A stretch of 64,000 nucleotides of DNA. Source: FEB-12 sp964503315. Its GTDB lineage: Bacteria > Zixibacteria > MSB-5A5 > GN15 > FEB-12. Positions within the stretch are counted from its first letter, which is position 1, and the number at the start of each line of letters is the position of its first letter. The stretch is from the NCBI GenBank assembly GCA_964503315.1, contig CAZCZL010000001.1, positions 124,001 through 188,000 on the forward strand, given 5' to 3'. This document shows, in pieces, positions 8,542-16,355 of this stretch. The translations under genes were made by a program, and so were the position numbers. Under the pieces are notes generated by a model. It ran no database searches and was not told the DNA's origin. It saw only the letters and a list, made by a program, of their open reading frames with translations.

Positions 8542-9939
8542 TTATGCGCGCTTTTTCGCCAAATGCACCGACATCCCGTGCACATCGTGCGCGGCTTCCA
8601 TTATTGCTTCCGATATCACCGGATGCCCGAAAATCAGGCCGCCCAACTGCTCAGCCGTCATCCCCTGATTCACCGCCAGCGCGGCGACATGGATGATCTC
8701 CGTCGCGTGGATGCCGATCGCGTGGACGCCCAGCACCTTGTCGGTCTTCTTGTCCGCGATCACCTTCACTTCGCCGGCGATCTCATTCTCCGCATGCGCT
8801 TTCCCCAGGACTCGCAATGGGAACTTGCCCACCGCTATCTGATAATCCTTCGACGCCTGCTGCTCTCGCAACCCAACTGAGGCTACTTCCGGGTGCGTGA
8901 AGATAACTGAAGGCACGCCTGCGTAGTTCTTCTGGCGCTTCCCGCCCAGTGCGTTATCGACCGCCACGGCTCCGTCATGCGTCGCCGTGTAAGCCAAAAG
9001 TATCTCGCCACGGACATCGCCGATCGCGAAGATATTCTTCACATTCGTCCGCATATCAGGGCCGGTCGGGATCGAGCCGTTTTTCGCCTTTTCGACACCC
9101 ACTTCTTCCAGCCCGATATCCTCGGTATTGAATGACCGCCCCACCGCCACCACCGCCTGGTTGGCGTCAATTACCTGTCCGCTCGAAAGTTTCGCCTGGA
9201 TGCCGGCCGGTCCACCGACAATACCCTCGACCTTGGTTTTGGTGTGCAGGTGTACCTTGAGCTTCTTAAGTTCACGCTCGAGCAACTGCGCTGTGCCAGT
9301 ATCTTCCATCGGCAATGCATGGTCCAGCAATTCGACCATATGTACTTCGACATCCAGCATCGCGAGCATACAGGCCCACTCGCATCCGATCACCCCCGCG
9401 CCGATTATCAGTATCGACTGCGGCAGATGTTCCAGCTCAAGCAGGTGATCTGAGGTCAGTATCCGTTTCCCATCGATCGGGAATATCGGGATATTCGCCG
9501 CCCGAGAGCCGGTGGCTAGTATGATATTGTCCGCTTTGAGTTTTGTCTCAACTCCGTTCTCGTCGGTCACCACCACCATATTCGGCCCGGCCAGTCGGCC
9601 GAATCCGTTATAGTGCGCTACGCCATGCGATTTGAACAGCGAGCCGATCCCGCCCACCAGCATCGAGACGATCTTGTCTTTCCTCGCCCGCATCGCCAGC
9701 CAGTCATAAACCGGCGCCCCGGGAAGCTTGATCCCAAACGCCTCCGCCTCTTTCATATTTTTGTATTGAGCCGCCGACGCGATCAGCGCCTTGGAGGGAA
9801 TACACCCGCGATTGAGACAGACGCCGCCAAGCTCGCGATACTCAACCACCGCGACCTTGGCCCCTTTCATGGCCGCCCGGATACCGGCTGTATAGCCGCC
9901 CGGCCCGCCACCCAGAATGACTATATTGTAGCTTTCGAT
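8542..9939 (-). CDS. lpd: Dihydrolipoyl dehydrogenase (E3), apparent AUC start
   Basis: The flavoprotein that reoxidises lipoyl groups of 2-oxoacid dehydrogenase or glycine-cleavage complexes with NAD+. The redox motif GGVCLNRGCIP carries the two active cysteines, the NAD site is IIGAGVIG, and the FAD-closing motif AIGDVRG and C-terminal His-Glu motif HPVISE are present. The first ATG (9870) would cut off the FAD-binding GGGPGG loop. In the same frame 23 codons further upstream, coding continues as ESYNIVILGGGPGG, and the only position at ribosome-binding distance is an ATC at 9939-9937, 6 bases after AAGGAG. No ATG, GTG or TTG occurs between the upstream in-frame stop and 9870. Length from ATC is 465 residues, usual for the family. 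Confidence 0.93.
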   Translation of the reverse strand: MESYNIVILGGGPGGYTAGIRAAMKGAKVAVVEYRELGGVCLNRGCIPSKALIASAAQYKNMKEAEAFGIKLPGAPVYDWLAMRARKDKIVSMLVGGIGSLFKSHGVAHYNGFGRLAGPNMVVVTDENGVETKLKADNIILATGSRAANIPIFPIDGKRILTSDHLLELEHLPQSILIIGAGVIGCEWACMLAMLDVEVHMVELLDHALPMEDTGTAQLLERELKKLKVHLHTKTKVEGIVGGPAGIQAKLSSGQVIDANQAVVAVGRSFNTEDIGLEEVGVEKAKNGSIPTGPDMRTNVKNIFAIGDVRGEILLAYTATHDGAVAVDNALGGKRQKNYAGVPSVIFTHPEVASVGLREQQASKDYQIAVGKFPLRVLGKAHAENEIAGEVKVIADKKTDKVLGVHAIGIHATEIIHVAALAVNQGMTAEQLGGLIFGHPVISEAIMEAAHDVHGMSVHLAKKRA

Positions 9940-10016
9940 GACTAGCTCCTTCTCTGCTTTCGATATGAAACGTGGCGGTAATCTAAAGGTTTTCGCGAAC
10001 GAGGCAAGTCTCTCTC

Positions 10017-10046
10017 AAAAAAAAGCCGACTCCCGAGGGAGCCGGC
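10017..10046 (-). terminator. Terminator of the omp/lipoprotein pair
   Basis: Minus-strand stem GCCGGCTCCC / GGGAGTCGGC followed by eight T, 27 bp after the stop codon of the 10073-10603 gene. Confidence 0.9.
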
Positions 10047-10072
10047 CAAGTGCAACAGATTCAAATCGTTAC

Positions 10073-10603
10073 TTAGGAACCGGAAGCCGAGAAGGTGACG
10101 ATCACCTTTCCCGAATCAACCACGAAACTGGTCCCTGTGTTGCCGGTGCTGGTCCCGTAATACTCGAACTGGCCAAGTTTCGCCAGCGCTTTCAAACGGT
10201 CGACATTCTTGATCATCCCCAGCGATTGCGCATAGGTGATCTTCGTCGTGCCGGGAGCGACCGTGAAATCCTCGATGATCGGAGTGGCGTTGGCTTCCAC
10301 CGCGCCTTCCGTCGCATGGACATCACCAAAGTCATCCACCCAAACGCTGAACGTTACATCACCTGGCTCAGTGCTGGTGATATAGAACTCAGCGCCGACA
10401 ACGTCGACCATGTCGATATCATCCTTGTGGTCTTCCCAATCCGGCTCATCCGTGATATCTACCGTGTAGTGGTAGAAACCGGTGGCGGCGGTGAAATCAA
10501 AGGTCTCAACAATGATGAACGTCCCGGAGACCAAACATCCCGAGACCACGGCGGCGACTACTATCAGCCCCGCCAGAGCAAGTATCTTCATACGCGTGAT
10601 CAT
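10073..10603 (-). CDS. Small predicted lipoprotein, unknown function
   Basis: A 176-residue protein with a signal sequence ending in the lipobox VSGC (Cys about residue 23) followed by a beta-rich domain with many D, T and V residues. No family recognised. GGAG lies 9 bases before the ATG. It follows the outer-membrane barrel gene at 10617-11159 by 13 bp and shares its terminator, so the two are probably co-transcribed and both act in the envelope. Confidence 0.75.
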   Translation of the reverse strand: MITRMKILALAGLIVVAAVVSGCLVSGTFIIVETFDFTAATGFYHYTVDITDEPDWEDHKDDIDMVDVVGAEFYITSTEPGDVTFSVWVDDFGDVHATEGAVEANATPIIEDFTVAPGTTKITYAQSLGMIKNVDRLKALAKLGQFEYYGTSTGNTGTSFVVDSGKVIVTFSASGS

Positions 10604-10616
10604 TCGTACTTCTCCT

Positions 10617-11159
10617 TTAGAGGTTGATGGTTACGCCGGCCGTTATCAGCCCGCCCTTTTTGGAGCCGCCATCTTCCTGCGGCACGACCAACAAGGTTCC
10701 ACGCAGATCCAGATCCAGCTTCGGAGACAATCCGAAACCAAATCCGAGCCCGCCCTTGACGCCAAGATTTGATTCATCAAATCCGGTGTCATCATTCTTG
10801 ATCTTGAACGATCCGAACCCGACTACGAGGAACGGCTTGAACCCGACCGCGCCCGGCAATCCGCCGATCGTCGCGTCCACACCAAATCCCGTGATCTTCG
10901 AACCGGAGATCCCCAGATCGACGCCATCGATTGCGTCCGGCTCTCCCCATTTGCTGAGCAGGATATTCGGCTCAGCCACGAGGAACGGAAGCAGTTTGAC
11001 GCGGGCTCGGGCGCCAAACACGGTGCCGTTTGCCTGATCATCCTGCACGATCGGAATGTTCAACCCACCGAAGGCGCCAACGCCTATCGAGGGTGTCTGC
11101 GCTTGCACCGCCGTCTGCGCCAAAAGCAGCACGAGAGCCGCGAGCACTACTCTTTTCAT
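10617..11159 (-). CDS. Outer-membrane beta-barrel protein
   Basis: A 180-residue protein. A signal peptide (MKRVVLAALVLLLAQTAVQA) is followed by alternating, glycine-rich strands (GVGAFGGLNIP, GFGFGLSPKLDLDLRGTL) and a C-terminal strand ending in a hydrophobic pattern (ITAGVTINL), as in small porin-like barrels of the OmpW/Opa type. The exact family is not certain. It is the first gene of a two-gene unit with the lipoprotein at 10073-10603. Confidence 0.75.
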   Translation of the reverse strand: MKRVVLAALVLLLAQTAVQAQTPSIGVGAFGGLNIPIVQDDQANGTVFGARARVKLLPFLVAEPNILLSKWGEPDAIDGVDLGISGSKITGFGVDATIGGLPGAVGFKPFLVVGFGSFKIKNDDTGFDESNLGVKGGLGFGFGLSPKLDLDLRGTLLVVPQEDGGSKKGGLITAGVTINL

Positions 11160-11602
11160 ACTACCTCCTTTGATATGTAACTATGTCCGAGAATTGGCGA
11201 GAAGTTTCGTCCCGAACGAGAACTGCTCAAAAGGTAGCTCCACAAAGTACTCAATGCAACAACAAAAATGCCGCCACTCCCCAGCCGTACAAGGAGTTCC
11301 ACTGCATGATTCCGAACCCGGGATGTGCCAGGCAAAGAATCCTCGATCGACATCGTTCCAATTCCTGTACCGATCCGCTCGACAATCACCCTCTCCTGCC
11401 GTCGAAACTCGCTCACCGATTTCTCGAACTTACCCGGCCACCTTTCCTATCGAGTTTTTGCCTGTCAAACCCCGCTCCCTTGTTTTCAGAGGAGAGCTTC
11501 TCGGCGCGAAGAAAAGTAGATACAGACCGTCCAATTTGTGGATAACCATCGCGTCTCTCCCCTTTCCGACCGAAAAAAATCTCCCCCCGACCCAAAAAAG
11601 TC

Positions 11603-11630
11603 TTGACATATCTGGAACTTAAACTATACT
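11603..11630 (+). promoter_or_regulatory. Sigma-70-type promoter of the XRE-cupin / polyamine operon
   Basis: TTGACA (11603-11608), 16-base spacer, TATACT (11625-11630). The predicted start of transcription falls at about 11637, exactly where the operator repeats begin. Confidence 0.85.
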
Positions 11631-11636
11631 GACGCC

Positions 11637-11670
11637 GTTTATTAAACCTAAAGTTTCGGTTTATTAAACC
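11637..11670. promoter_or_regulatory. Twin palindromic operator GTTTATTAAACC
   Basis: Two exact copies of GTTTATTAAACC (11637-11648 and 11659-11670) stand 22 bp apart, about two helical turns. The second is a full palindrome (GGTTTA-T-TAAACC). They lie just downstream of the -10 box and before the GTG of the XRE-cupin gene, so binding would block early elongation. The XRE-cupin protein is the natural candidate to bind here (inference). Confidence 0.75.
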
Positions 11671-11693
11671 GACCATAGAGCAGACAGGACAGA

Positions 11694-12236
11694 GTGAACC
11701 TTAAGATCGGTGAGAAGATACGGGCCTTGCGCCTCGCCTCCGACCTGACTCAGGAGGAACTGGCAGACCGGGCCCAGCTGACCAAAGGGTTCATCTCCCA
11801 GCTCGAAAACGACCAGACCTCGATCTCGGTAGACTCGCTCTCCGATCTGCTCGATGCTCTGGGCGTTACCATGTCCGAGTTCTTTTCTGACACCGCCGAA
11901 GAGAAGGTGGTGTTCGAACCCGGCGAACGGGTTCCGGTCGAAGGATGGGGTGTCAGCAAATTCGAACTGCTGGTCCCCGGCTCGACCAACAACCTGATGG
12001 ACCCCATCCTGCTCGAGATCAAACCGGGCGAAAAGATGGAACCTCGGGGACCGCATGCGGGCGAGCAGTTCGGCTACGTGCTCAACGGCACCGCCACCCT
12101 GCGGATAGACAAAAAGACATTCACTGTGCCGAGCAGGCACTGCTTTTATTTCGAGTCCGACAGGACTCACCAGGTGATGAACAACGGACGGAATGTGGTC
12201 AAGCTTTTGTGGGTGATCACCCCGCCCCAAATGTAA
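11694..12236 (+). CDS. XRE-family regulator with C-terminal cupin (PuuR-like)
   Basis: A 180-residue regulator. Residues 1-60 are a Cro/CI-type helix-turn-helix (KIGEKIRALRLASDLTQEEL...GFISQLENDQTSIS); residues about 100-178 are a cupin barrel (GPHAGEQFGYVLNGTATL, FESDRTHQVMNNG) that in this family senses small ligands. The start is GTG. The gene lies directly upstream of speD, a putrescine-forming decarboxylase and speE, and downstream of a promoter with twin operators. By analogy with the polyamine-responsive PuuR of E. coli, it probably represses this operon and its own gene in response to a polyamine or related metabolite. The ligand is an inference. Confidence 0.9.
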   Translation: MNLKIGEKIRALRLASDLTQEELADRAQLTKGFISQLENDQTSISVDSLSDLLDALGVTMSEFFSDTAEEKVVFEPGERVPVEGWGVSKFELLVPGSTNNLMDPILLEIKPGEKMEPRGPHAGEQFGYVLNGTATLRIDKKTFTVPSRHCFYFESDRTHQVMNNGRNVVKLLWVITPPQM

Positions 12237-12271
12237 GTAACTCTTTGGACCCTTAAGGAGGGATCTGAAAG

Positions 12272-12685
12272 ATGAAGATTCTCGGACGGCATCTCATCGT
12301 GGAGTATTCCGAGTGCGACAAACGCAGCCTCGATGATATCCGCCTGTTGGAAGAAGGGATGTGCGAATCAGTCCGCCGTTCCGGCGCCACTATCGTACGC
12401 TCGGTCTTTCACCGGTACAATCCGCAGGGGGTCTCCGGGGTTGTGGTGATCGCAGAATCACACATTTCGATTCACACCTGGCCGGAATACGGCTACGCCG
12501 CTGTCGATTTCTTTACCTGTGGTGACAGCGTCGACCCGTACAAGGCCCATGAGTATCTCGCGTCTGTTCTTGGAGCCGGTAATTTCCATATCCAGGAACT
12601 CAAACGCGGCATTCCATCGGCTACTGATGAGGTCATCAGCCATAAGCCATTCCCGCAAATCTGTAACGTGGCGGCTCAGGCCTAG
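12272..12685 (+). CDS. speD: S-adenosylmethionine decarboxylase proenzyme
   Basis: Makes decarboxylated AdoMet, the aminopropyl donor for spermidine synthesis. At 137 residues it is the short class 1b type. The self-cleavage site is visible as E62-S63 in AESHISIHTWPE; Ser63 becomes the pyruvoyl group, and His68 and Cys83 (FFTCG) are in the positions known from the Thermotoga enzyme. GGAGGG lies 10 bases before the ATG. It is the second gene of the operon, 35 bp after the regulator and 18 bp before the decarboxylase. Confidence 0.96.
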   Translation: MKILGRHLIVEYSECDKRSLDDIRLLEEGMCESVRRSGATIVRSVFHRYNPQGVSGVVVIAESHISIHTWPEYGYAAVDFFTCGDSVDPYKAHEYLASVLGAGNFHIQELKRGIPSATDEVISHKPFPQICNVAAQA

Positions 12686-12703
12686 CCAAGGGAGGGTAAC
12701 AGG

Positions 12704-13873
12704 ATGACCCACTCTATGCACTTTGCGGCGGTCGAAAATACCGCTCTGTTCCGCGGCGTCGACACCGGACTCATCCGCGAGCTTTTCGAGGCGCGTAACC
12801 TCGAAACGCCCATGATGCTTCTGTCGCGAGCCGAGGTCGGCCGAAACTATCAGGCGCTTAAAGCGGCCCTGCCGCGCGTCGGCATTCACTATGCCGTCAA
12901 GTCCAACAATGAGCAGACCGTCATTGACGAAGTCCATGCCCAGGGCGGCAATTTCGACGTCTGCTCCGCGCGCGAGATCGACACCGTCCTCAAAACCGGC
13001 GTCACCCCGCAGTCGCTGATCCATTCGCACCCGGTCAAGACCGTCTCCGAGTTCGACTATGCCGTCGCCAAAGGAGTCCAGGTCTTTGTCATCGATAATA
13101 TGGAAGAGGTCAAGAAGCTCTATCGCTATCGCGACCAGAAGCTGAAATTCATGATCCGCTTCCGCATCAAGACCGAGACCACCGCCGTTGTCAATCTGCA
13201 GTACAAGTTCGGCTGCACCGTTGACGAAGTCCTCCCGCTCGCCAAGGCGATCGAAGAGGCTGGCCACGAGTTCTACGGTCTCTGCTTCCATATCGGTTCC
13301 CAGTGCGTCTACGCCGACAACTATGTCAAGGCGATCAAAGCCGCGCACGAACTGATCCATGCGCTCGACATGTCCGGCTTTAACACCCGAGTCCTCGATA
13401 TCGGCGGCGGCTTCCCGGTTGAATACACCGAGCCGATCCCGACTATCGAAGATCTCTGTGCCCCGATCCGGACCGCGTTGGATAAGCAGATCCGCCCCGG
13501 CATCAAGCTGATCTGCGAGCCCGGACGCTTCATCTCCGCCAGCCCGGTCACGCTGGTGACTTCGGTCATCGGCAAGGCCGAGCGTGATGGCAAGATGTGG
13601 TACTATCTCGACGATGGTCTTTACTCGACCTTCTCGGGAATCGTCTACGACCACTGCATCTATCCGGTCGTCACCTACAAGCATGGGAACGAAAAGACGT
13701 CGGTCCTCGCTGGCCCGACCTGCGATTCGTTCGATGTTATGTATGATGGCCTGATGATCCCGGAACTCGAAGTTGGCGACGCGATCGTCTTCCCGATGAC
13801 CGGCGCTTATTGCGCTGCCTCAGCCTGCGATTTCAACTCGCTGAAGCGGCCCGGCTACAACATCATTGACTAG
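12704..13873 (+). CDS. Ornithine-type PLP decarboxylase (alanine racemase fold)
   Basis: Forms putrescine (or cadaverine) by decarboxylating ornithine (or lysine). It is a 389-residue fold-III PLP enzyme: Schiff-base lysine in HYAVKSN (about residue 65), phosphate-binding GGGFP, CEPGR, the active-site pair in AGPTCDSFD (Cys and Asp donated across the dimer), and GAYCAAS near the end. These match eukaryote-type ornithine decarboxylases and bacterial lysine/ornithine enzymes, not the fold-I SpeC of E. coli. Its place between speD and speE supports ornithine as substrate and putrescine as product. A good GGAGGG is upstream of the ATG. Confidence 0.92.
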   Translation: MTHSMHFAAVENTALFRGVDTGLIRELFEARNLETPMMLLSRAEVGRNYQALKAALPRVGIHYAVKSNNEQTVIDEVHAQGGNFDVCSAREIDTVLKTGVTPQSLIHSHPVKTVSEFDYAVAKGVQVFVIDNMEEVKKLYRYRDQKLKFMIRFRIKTETTAVVNLQYKFGCTVDEVLPLAKAIEEAGHEFYGLCFHIGSQCVYADNYVKAIKAAHELIHALDMSGFNTRVLDIGGGFPVEYTEPIPTIEDLCAPIRTALDKQIRPGIKLICEPGRFISASPVTLVTSVIGKAERDGKMWYYLDDGLYSTFSGIVYDHCIYPVVTYKHGNEKTSVLAGPTCDSFDVMYDGLMIPELEVGDAIVFPMTGAYCAASACDFNSLKRPGYNIID

Positions 13874-13885
13874 ATAATCAACCGA

Positions 13886-13918
13886 AGGCCCCATTCCCGA
13901 CGGACTGGGGCCTTTTTC
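13886..13918 (+). terminator. Terminator or attenuator between the decarboxylase and speE
   Basis: AGGCCCC / GGGGCCT arms followed by TTTTT, 13 bp after the decarboxylase stop. It lies inside the polyamine cluster, so speE needs read-through or its own promoter. Confidence 0.8.
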
Positions 13919-13960
13919 TATTCAGCAGGCATAATCACGACACAGTATTTGAGGAGCAAG

Positions 13961-14857
13961 ATGAGCGAGCATATCGACAAGGGTCAGCGCGTCTCCGAAC
14001 CGTCCATGACCGACCTCTGGAATGTCTGGTACTCGGAACTGCACGAAGGACTCTCCGGACTGACCATCAAACTCGACAAGATCGTCGAATCCACCCAATC
14101 CGATTTCCAGCGTATCGACGTTCTGGAATCGAAGGACTACGGGCGCCTGCTCGTCCTCTACGGCTCGCTCATGGCCGCCGACAAGGATTACAACGCCTAC
14201 AACGAAATGATCACTCACGTCCCGCTTTTCTCGCATCCGAATCCGAAGCGCGTGCTCATCATCGGCGGTGGCGACTGCGGCGCCCTCACTGAGATCATGA
14301 AGCACCCCGAAGTCGAAGAGTGCATCATGTGCGAGATCGACTCCAAGGTGGTCGAAGTCTCGAAGAAGTATTTCCCCTATCTCACCGCCGGTGCGGACGA
14401 CAAGCGCTCGAAGCTGGTCTTCCAGGATGGCAAAGAGTTCATCGCCAACGGCAAAGATAAGTTCGATGTCATCATGCTCGACCTCTCCGATCCGGTCGGC
14501 CCGGCCGAAGAACTTTTCCAGAAGCCGTTTTATCAGAATGTCTTCAATCGCCTGAACGATGACGGCATCCTGGTCGCGCAGTCTGAAGCGCCGTTCTATC
14601 ATCAGGAAAGCTTCCCCGGCATTCACAAAAATCTGAAAGCCGTTTTCCCGATGGTGAAAGCCTATACCTGCTTTATGCCGATCTATCCGTCGACCTACTG
14701 GTCATTTGCGTTCTGTTCGAAGAAGTACGATCCGATCGCTAACTTCGACCAGGCGCGCTATGACCGCCTCAAACTGAAAACTCGCTACTACAACGATGAT
14801 ATCCATCGCGGCTGTTTTGCCCTCCCGACCTGGGTGAAAGAACTGCTCAACAAGTAG
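13961..14857 (+). CDS. speE: Spermidine synthase (polyamine aminopropyltransferase)
   Basis: Transfers an aminopropyl group from decarboxylated AdoMet to putrescine. The ATG at 13961 is chosen over the upstream in-frame TTG at 13949 because GAGGAG sits between them at the right distance; this gives 298 residues. The AdoMet site is IIGGGDCGALTE (the usual GGGDGG has Cys for one Gly), followed by the acidic CEIDSKVVEVSKKYF. The catalytic Asp lies in DLSDPVGPAEELF, and Gln/Ser in AQSEAPFYH. It completes a full pathway with speD and the decarboxylase. Product could also be a longer or branched polyamine. Confidence 0.95.
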   Translation: MSEHIDKGQRVSEPSMTDLWNVWYSELHEGLSGLTIKLDKIVESTQSDFQRIDVLESKDYGRLLVLYGSLMAADKDYNAYNEMITHVPLFSHPNPKRVLIIGGGDCGALTEIMKHPEVEECIMCEIDSKVVEVSKKYFPYLTAGADDKRSKLVFQDGKEFIANGKDKFDVIMLDLSDPVGPAEELFQKPFYQNVFNRLNDDGILVAQSEAPFYHQESFPGIHKNLKAVFPMVKAYTCFMPIYPSTYWSFAFCSKKYDPIANFDQARYDRLKLKTRYYNDDIHRGCFALPTWVKELLNK

Positions 14858-14874
14858 CAATTGAATATCTTACG

Positions 14875-14915
14875 AGCCCCGAATGAGATTCTCATCTCGG
14901 GGCTTTTCTTTTTCC
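14875..14915 (+). terminator. Terminator of speE
   Basis: AGCCCCGA / TCGGGGCT stem with an inner ATGAG/CTCAT stem, followed by TTTTCTTTTT, 17 bp after the stop. Confidence 0.9.
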
Positions 14916-14938
14916 CCGCAGTCCCTATCTTGTCGCCC

Positions 14939-15643
14939 ATGAAACCAGTACTAGTTATTCAAAATTGCGAATTTGAGACCGCCGGGACCACGGTCGATTA
15001 TTTCCGCGAACGAAAGATCCCGTTCAAACTCGTTGCCTCTTACGCTGATCAACCGTACCCGGAGCTGTCAGAGATCTCCGCGATGGTTGTCATGGGCTGC
15101 CCGGAATCCGTCACCCGGCTCGATGAAATTGACTACCTGCGTCGGCTCTTCCAATTCGTTTCTGCCGGAGTACGGCAGAACGTCCCTTATCTCGGTGTCT
15201 GCTTTGGCGGCCAGCTCCTCGCCAAGGTCCTCGGCGCCGAGGTTAACCCCAACCCCGTCAAAGAGATAGGCTCGTATAGAGTCAGGTTAACCGAAGCCGG
15301 CAAAAATGATTCCCTGCTCGCCGGTTTTGACAATATATTCGATGTCTTCCAGTGGCACGGCGATACCTTTAAGGTGCCATTTGGAGCCAAGTTACTGGTG
15401 GAAGGGGATGATTGTAAGAATCAGGCCTTCCGAAAGGGGAATCTGGTTGGGATTCAGTTCCATCTCGAGACCCCGCTCGATGAGACCTCGGTCTGGTGCG
15501 GCCAGTACGCCCATGAACTGGTCGAGGTCGGCAAAACTCGCGAACAGGTGATTGACGGGTATCGCGCGATCGCCGTACAAACGAAGGACCGCAATTTCAG
15601 ACTGCTTGATAACTTCTTCCAGTCGGTTGTCACTACCCCATGA
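14939..15643 (+). CDS. Class I glutamine amidotransferase-like protein
   Basis: A 234-residue stand-alone GATase1 domain. The nucleophile elbow is LGVCFGGQLLA, and the His-Glu pair is in IQFHLET; a conserved FQWHGD block is also present. The start at 14939 (MKPVLVIQN) matches the family; the longer frame from 14861 runs through the speE terminator. No good ribosome binding site precedes it. The family contains GMP-synthase-like and gamma-glutamyl hydrolase enzymes. Its position after the polyamine genes allows a PuuD-like role on gamma-glutamylated amines, but the intervening terminator weakens that; substrate unknown. Confidence 0.88.
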   Translation: MKPVLVIQNCEFETAGTTVDYFRERKIPFKLVASYADQPYPELSEISAMVVMGCPESVTRLDEIDYLRRLFQFVSAGVRQNVPYLGVCFGGQLLAKVLGAEVNPNPVKEIGSYRVRLTEAGKNDSLLAGFDNIFDVFQWHGDTFKVPFGAKLLVEGDDCKNQAFRKGNLVGIQFHLETPLDETSVWCGQYAHELVEVGKTREQVIDGYRAIAVQTKDRNFRLLDNFFQSVVTTP

Positions 15644-15710
15644 ACACACTCCCGGAGAGCAACGAACCTATTCGGGTTGATACCATTCATAAACTTTTTG
15701 GAGCTTTTCG

Positions 15711-16046
15711 ATGAATATCTATGTCGGTAATCTGTCGCATGACGCGACGGAACAGGAACTCAAAGACGCCTTCGCTCCCTTCGGCGAAGTTGCATACGCC
15801 AAGATAATCAAAGATCGCGAAACCGGCCAGCCGCGCGGCTTTGGCTTTGTGGAAATGCCGGATGAAACTCAGGCCCACGCCGCTATCGCCGAAATGAACG
15901 GCAAACCTCTGCGCGGACGGAACCTGCGCGTGAATGTCGGCCAACCGAAGGAAGGCGGCCCCGGCGGCGGCGGTAACAGAGGCGGTGGCCGCGATGGCGG
16001 CAATCGCCACGGTGGCTTCGGCTCCCCGCGCCGCGACCCCCGCTAA
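15711..16046 (+). CDS. RRM-domain RNA-binding protein with Gly/Arg-rich tail
   Basis: A 111-residue single-RRM protein. RNP2 (IYVGNL, residues 3-8) and RNP1 (RGFGFVEM, about residues 43-50) are intact, so it should bind single-stranded RNA. Residues 80-111 are a glycine- and arginine-rich tail (GGPGGGGNRGGG). The layout equals the cold-inducible Rbp proteins of cyanobacteria and other bacteria. GGAG is 8 bases before the ATG. It is a single gene with its own terminator. Confidence 0.95.
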   Translation: MNIYVGNLSHDATEQELKDAFAPFGEVAYAKIIKDRETGQPRGFGFVEMPDETQAHAAIAEMNGKPLRGRNLRVNVGQPKEGGPGGGGNRGGGRDGGNRHGGFGSPRRDPR

Positions 16047-16070
16047 GTCAAAACATCCTTTTAGTTGTCG

Positions 16071-16113
16071 CCCCGAGCGAAGCTTGCCCTGAACTCGATT
16101 CAGGGTCGAGGGG
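16071..16113. repeat. Dispersed hairpin repeat (family B), CCCC/GGGG arms
   Basis: CCCC and GGGG arms enclose GAGCGAAGC and TCAGGGTCGA around the inner palindrome CCCTGAA...TTCAGGG. The core matches the copy at 16875-16919, where the outer arms are instead GGGCT/AGCCC. Confidence 0.75.
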
Positions 16114-16128
16114 TGAGTTGATCATTAA

Positions 16129-16165
16129 GAAGAACGGCAGGCTCACTCCTGCCGTTCTTCGTTTT
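16129..16165 (+). terminator. Terminator of the RRM gene
   Basis: Perfect 13-bp stem GAAGAACGGCAGG / CCTGCCGTTCTTC with a 6-base loop, followed by GTTTTG. It lies about 80 bp after the stop, beyond a family B repeat. Confidence 0.75.
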
Positions 16166-16191
16166 GTAATAAACGAGGCGGGTTTTCTTGC

Positions 16192-16305
16192 GCGGCAGAC
16201 GTCCTTGTCTGCCCGGTCTTTTGTCTGGGTTGTAGGTCGGGCTGAATGCGACATCTCAACCGCGCATCAACATCTAAATCGCCACCCTAAGCATGAAGCC
16301 CGACA
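16192..16305. repeat. Imperfect direct repeat, copy 1
   Basis: About 114 bp sharing a long near-identical core (GTCTGCCCGGTCTTTTGTC onward through GGTTGTAGGTCGGGCTGAAT) with the copy at 16356-16471, offset 165 bp. It starts with a family A hairpin (GGCAGAC / GTCTGCC). Confidence 0.8.
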
Positions 16306-16323
16306 ACTCTTCTGCAACCTGTC

Positions 16324-16343
16324 ATTCCCGCGTAGGCGGGAAT
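16324..16343. repeat. ATTCCC-N8-GGGAAT palindrome
   Basis: ATTCCCGCGTAGGCGGGAAT followed by CCAGCG. The pattern equals the dRS3-like palindrome known from Neisseria and seen widely in other genomes. It lies between the two long direct repeats. Confidence 0.75.
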
Positions 16344-16355
16344 CCAGCGTAATCT

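Noticed and set aside
12458..13684. Minus-strand ORF of 408 codons over speD and the decarboxylase
   Set aside because: Shadow frame opposite two enzymes with intact motifs; sequence is low-complexity D/V/G/L and matches no family.
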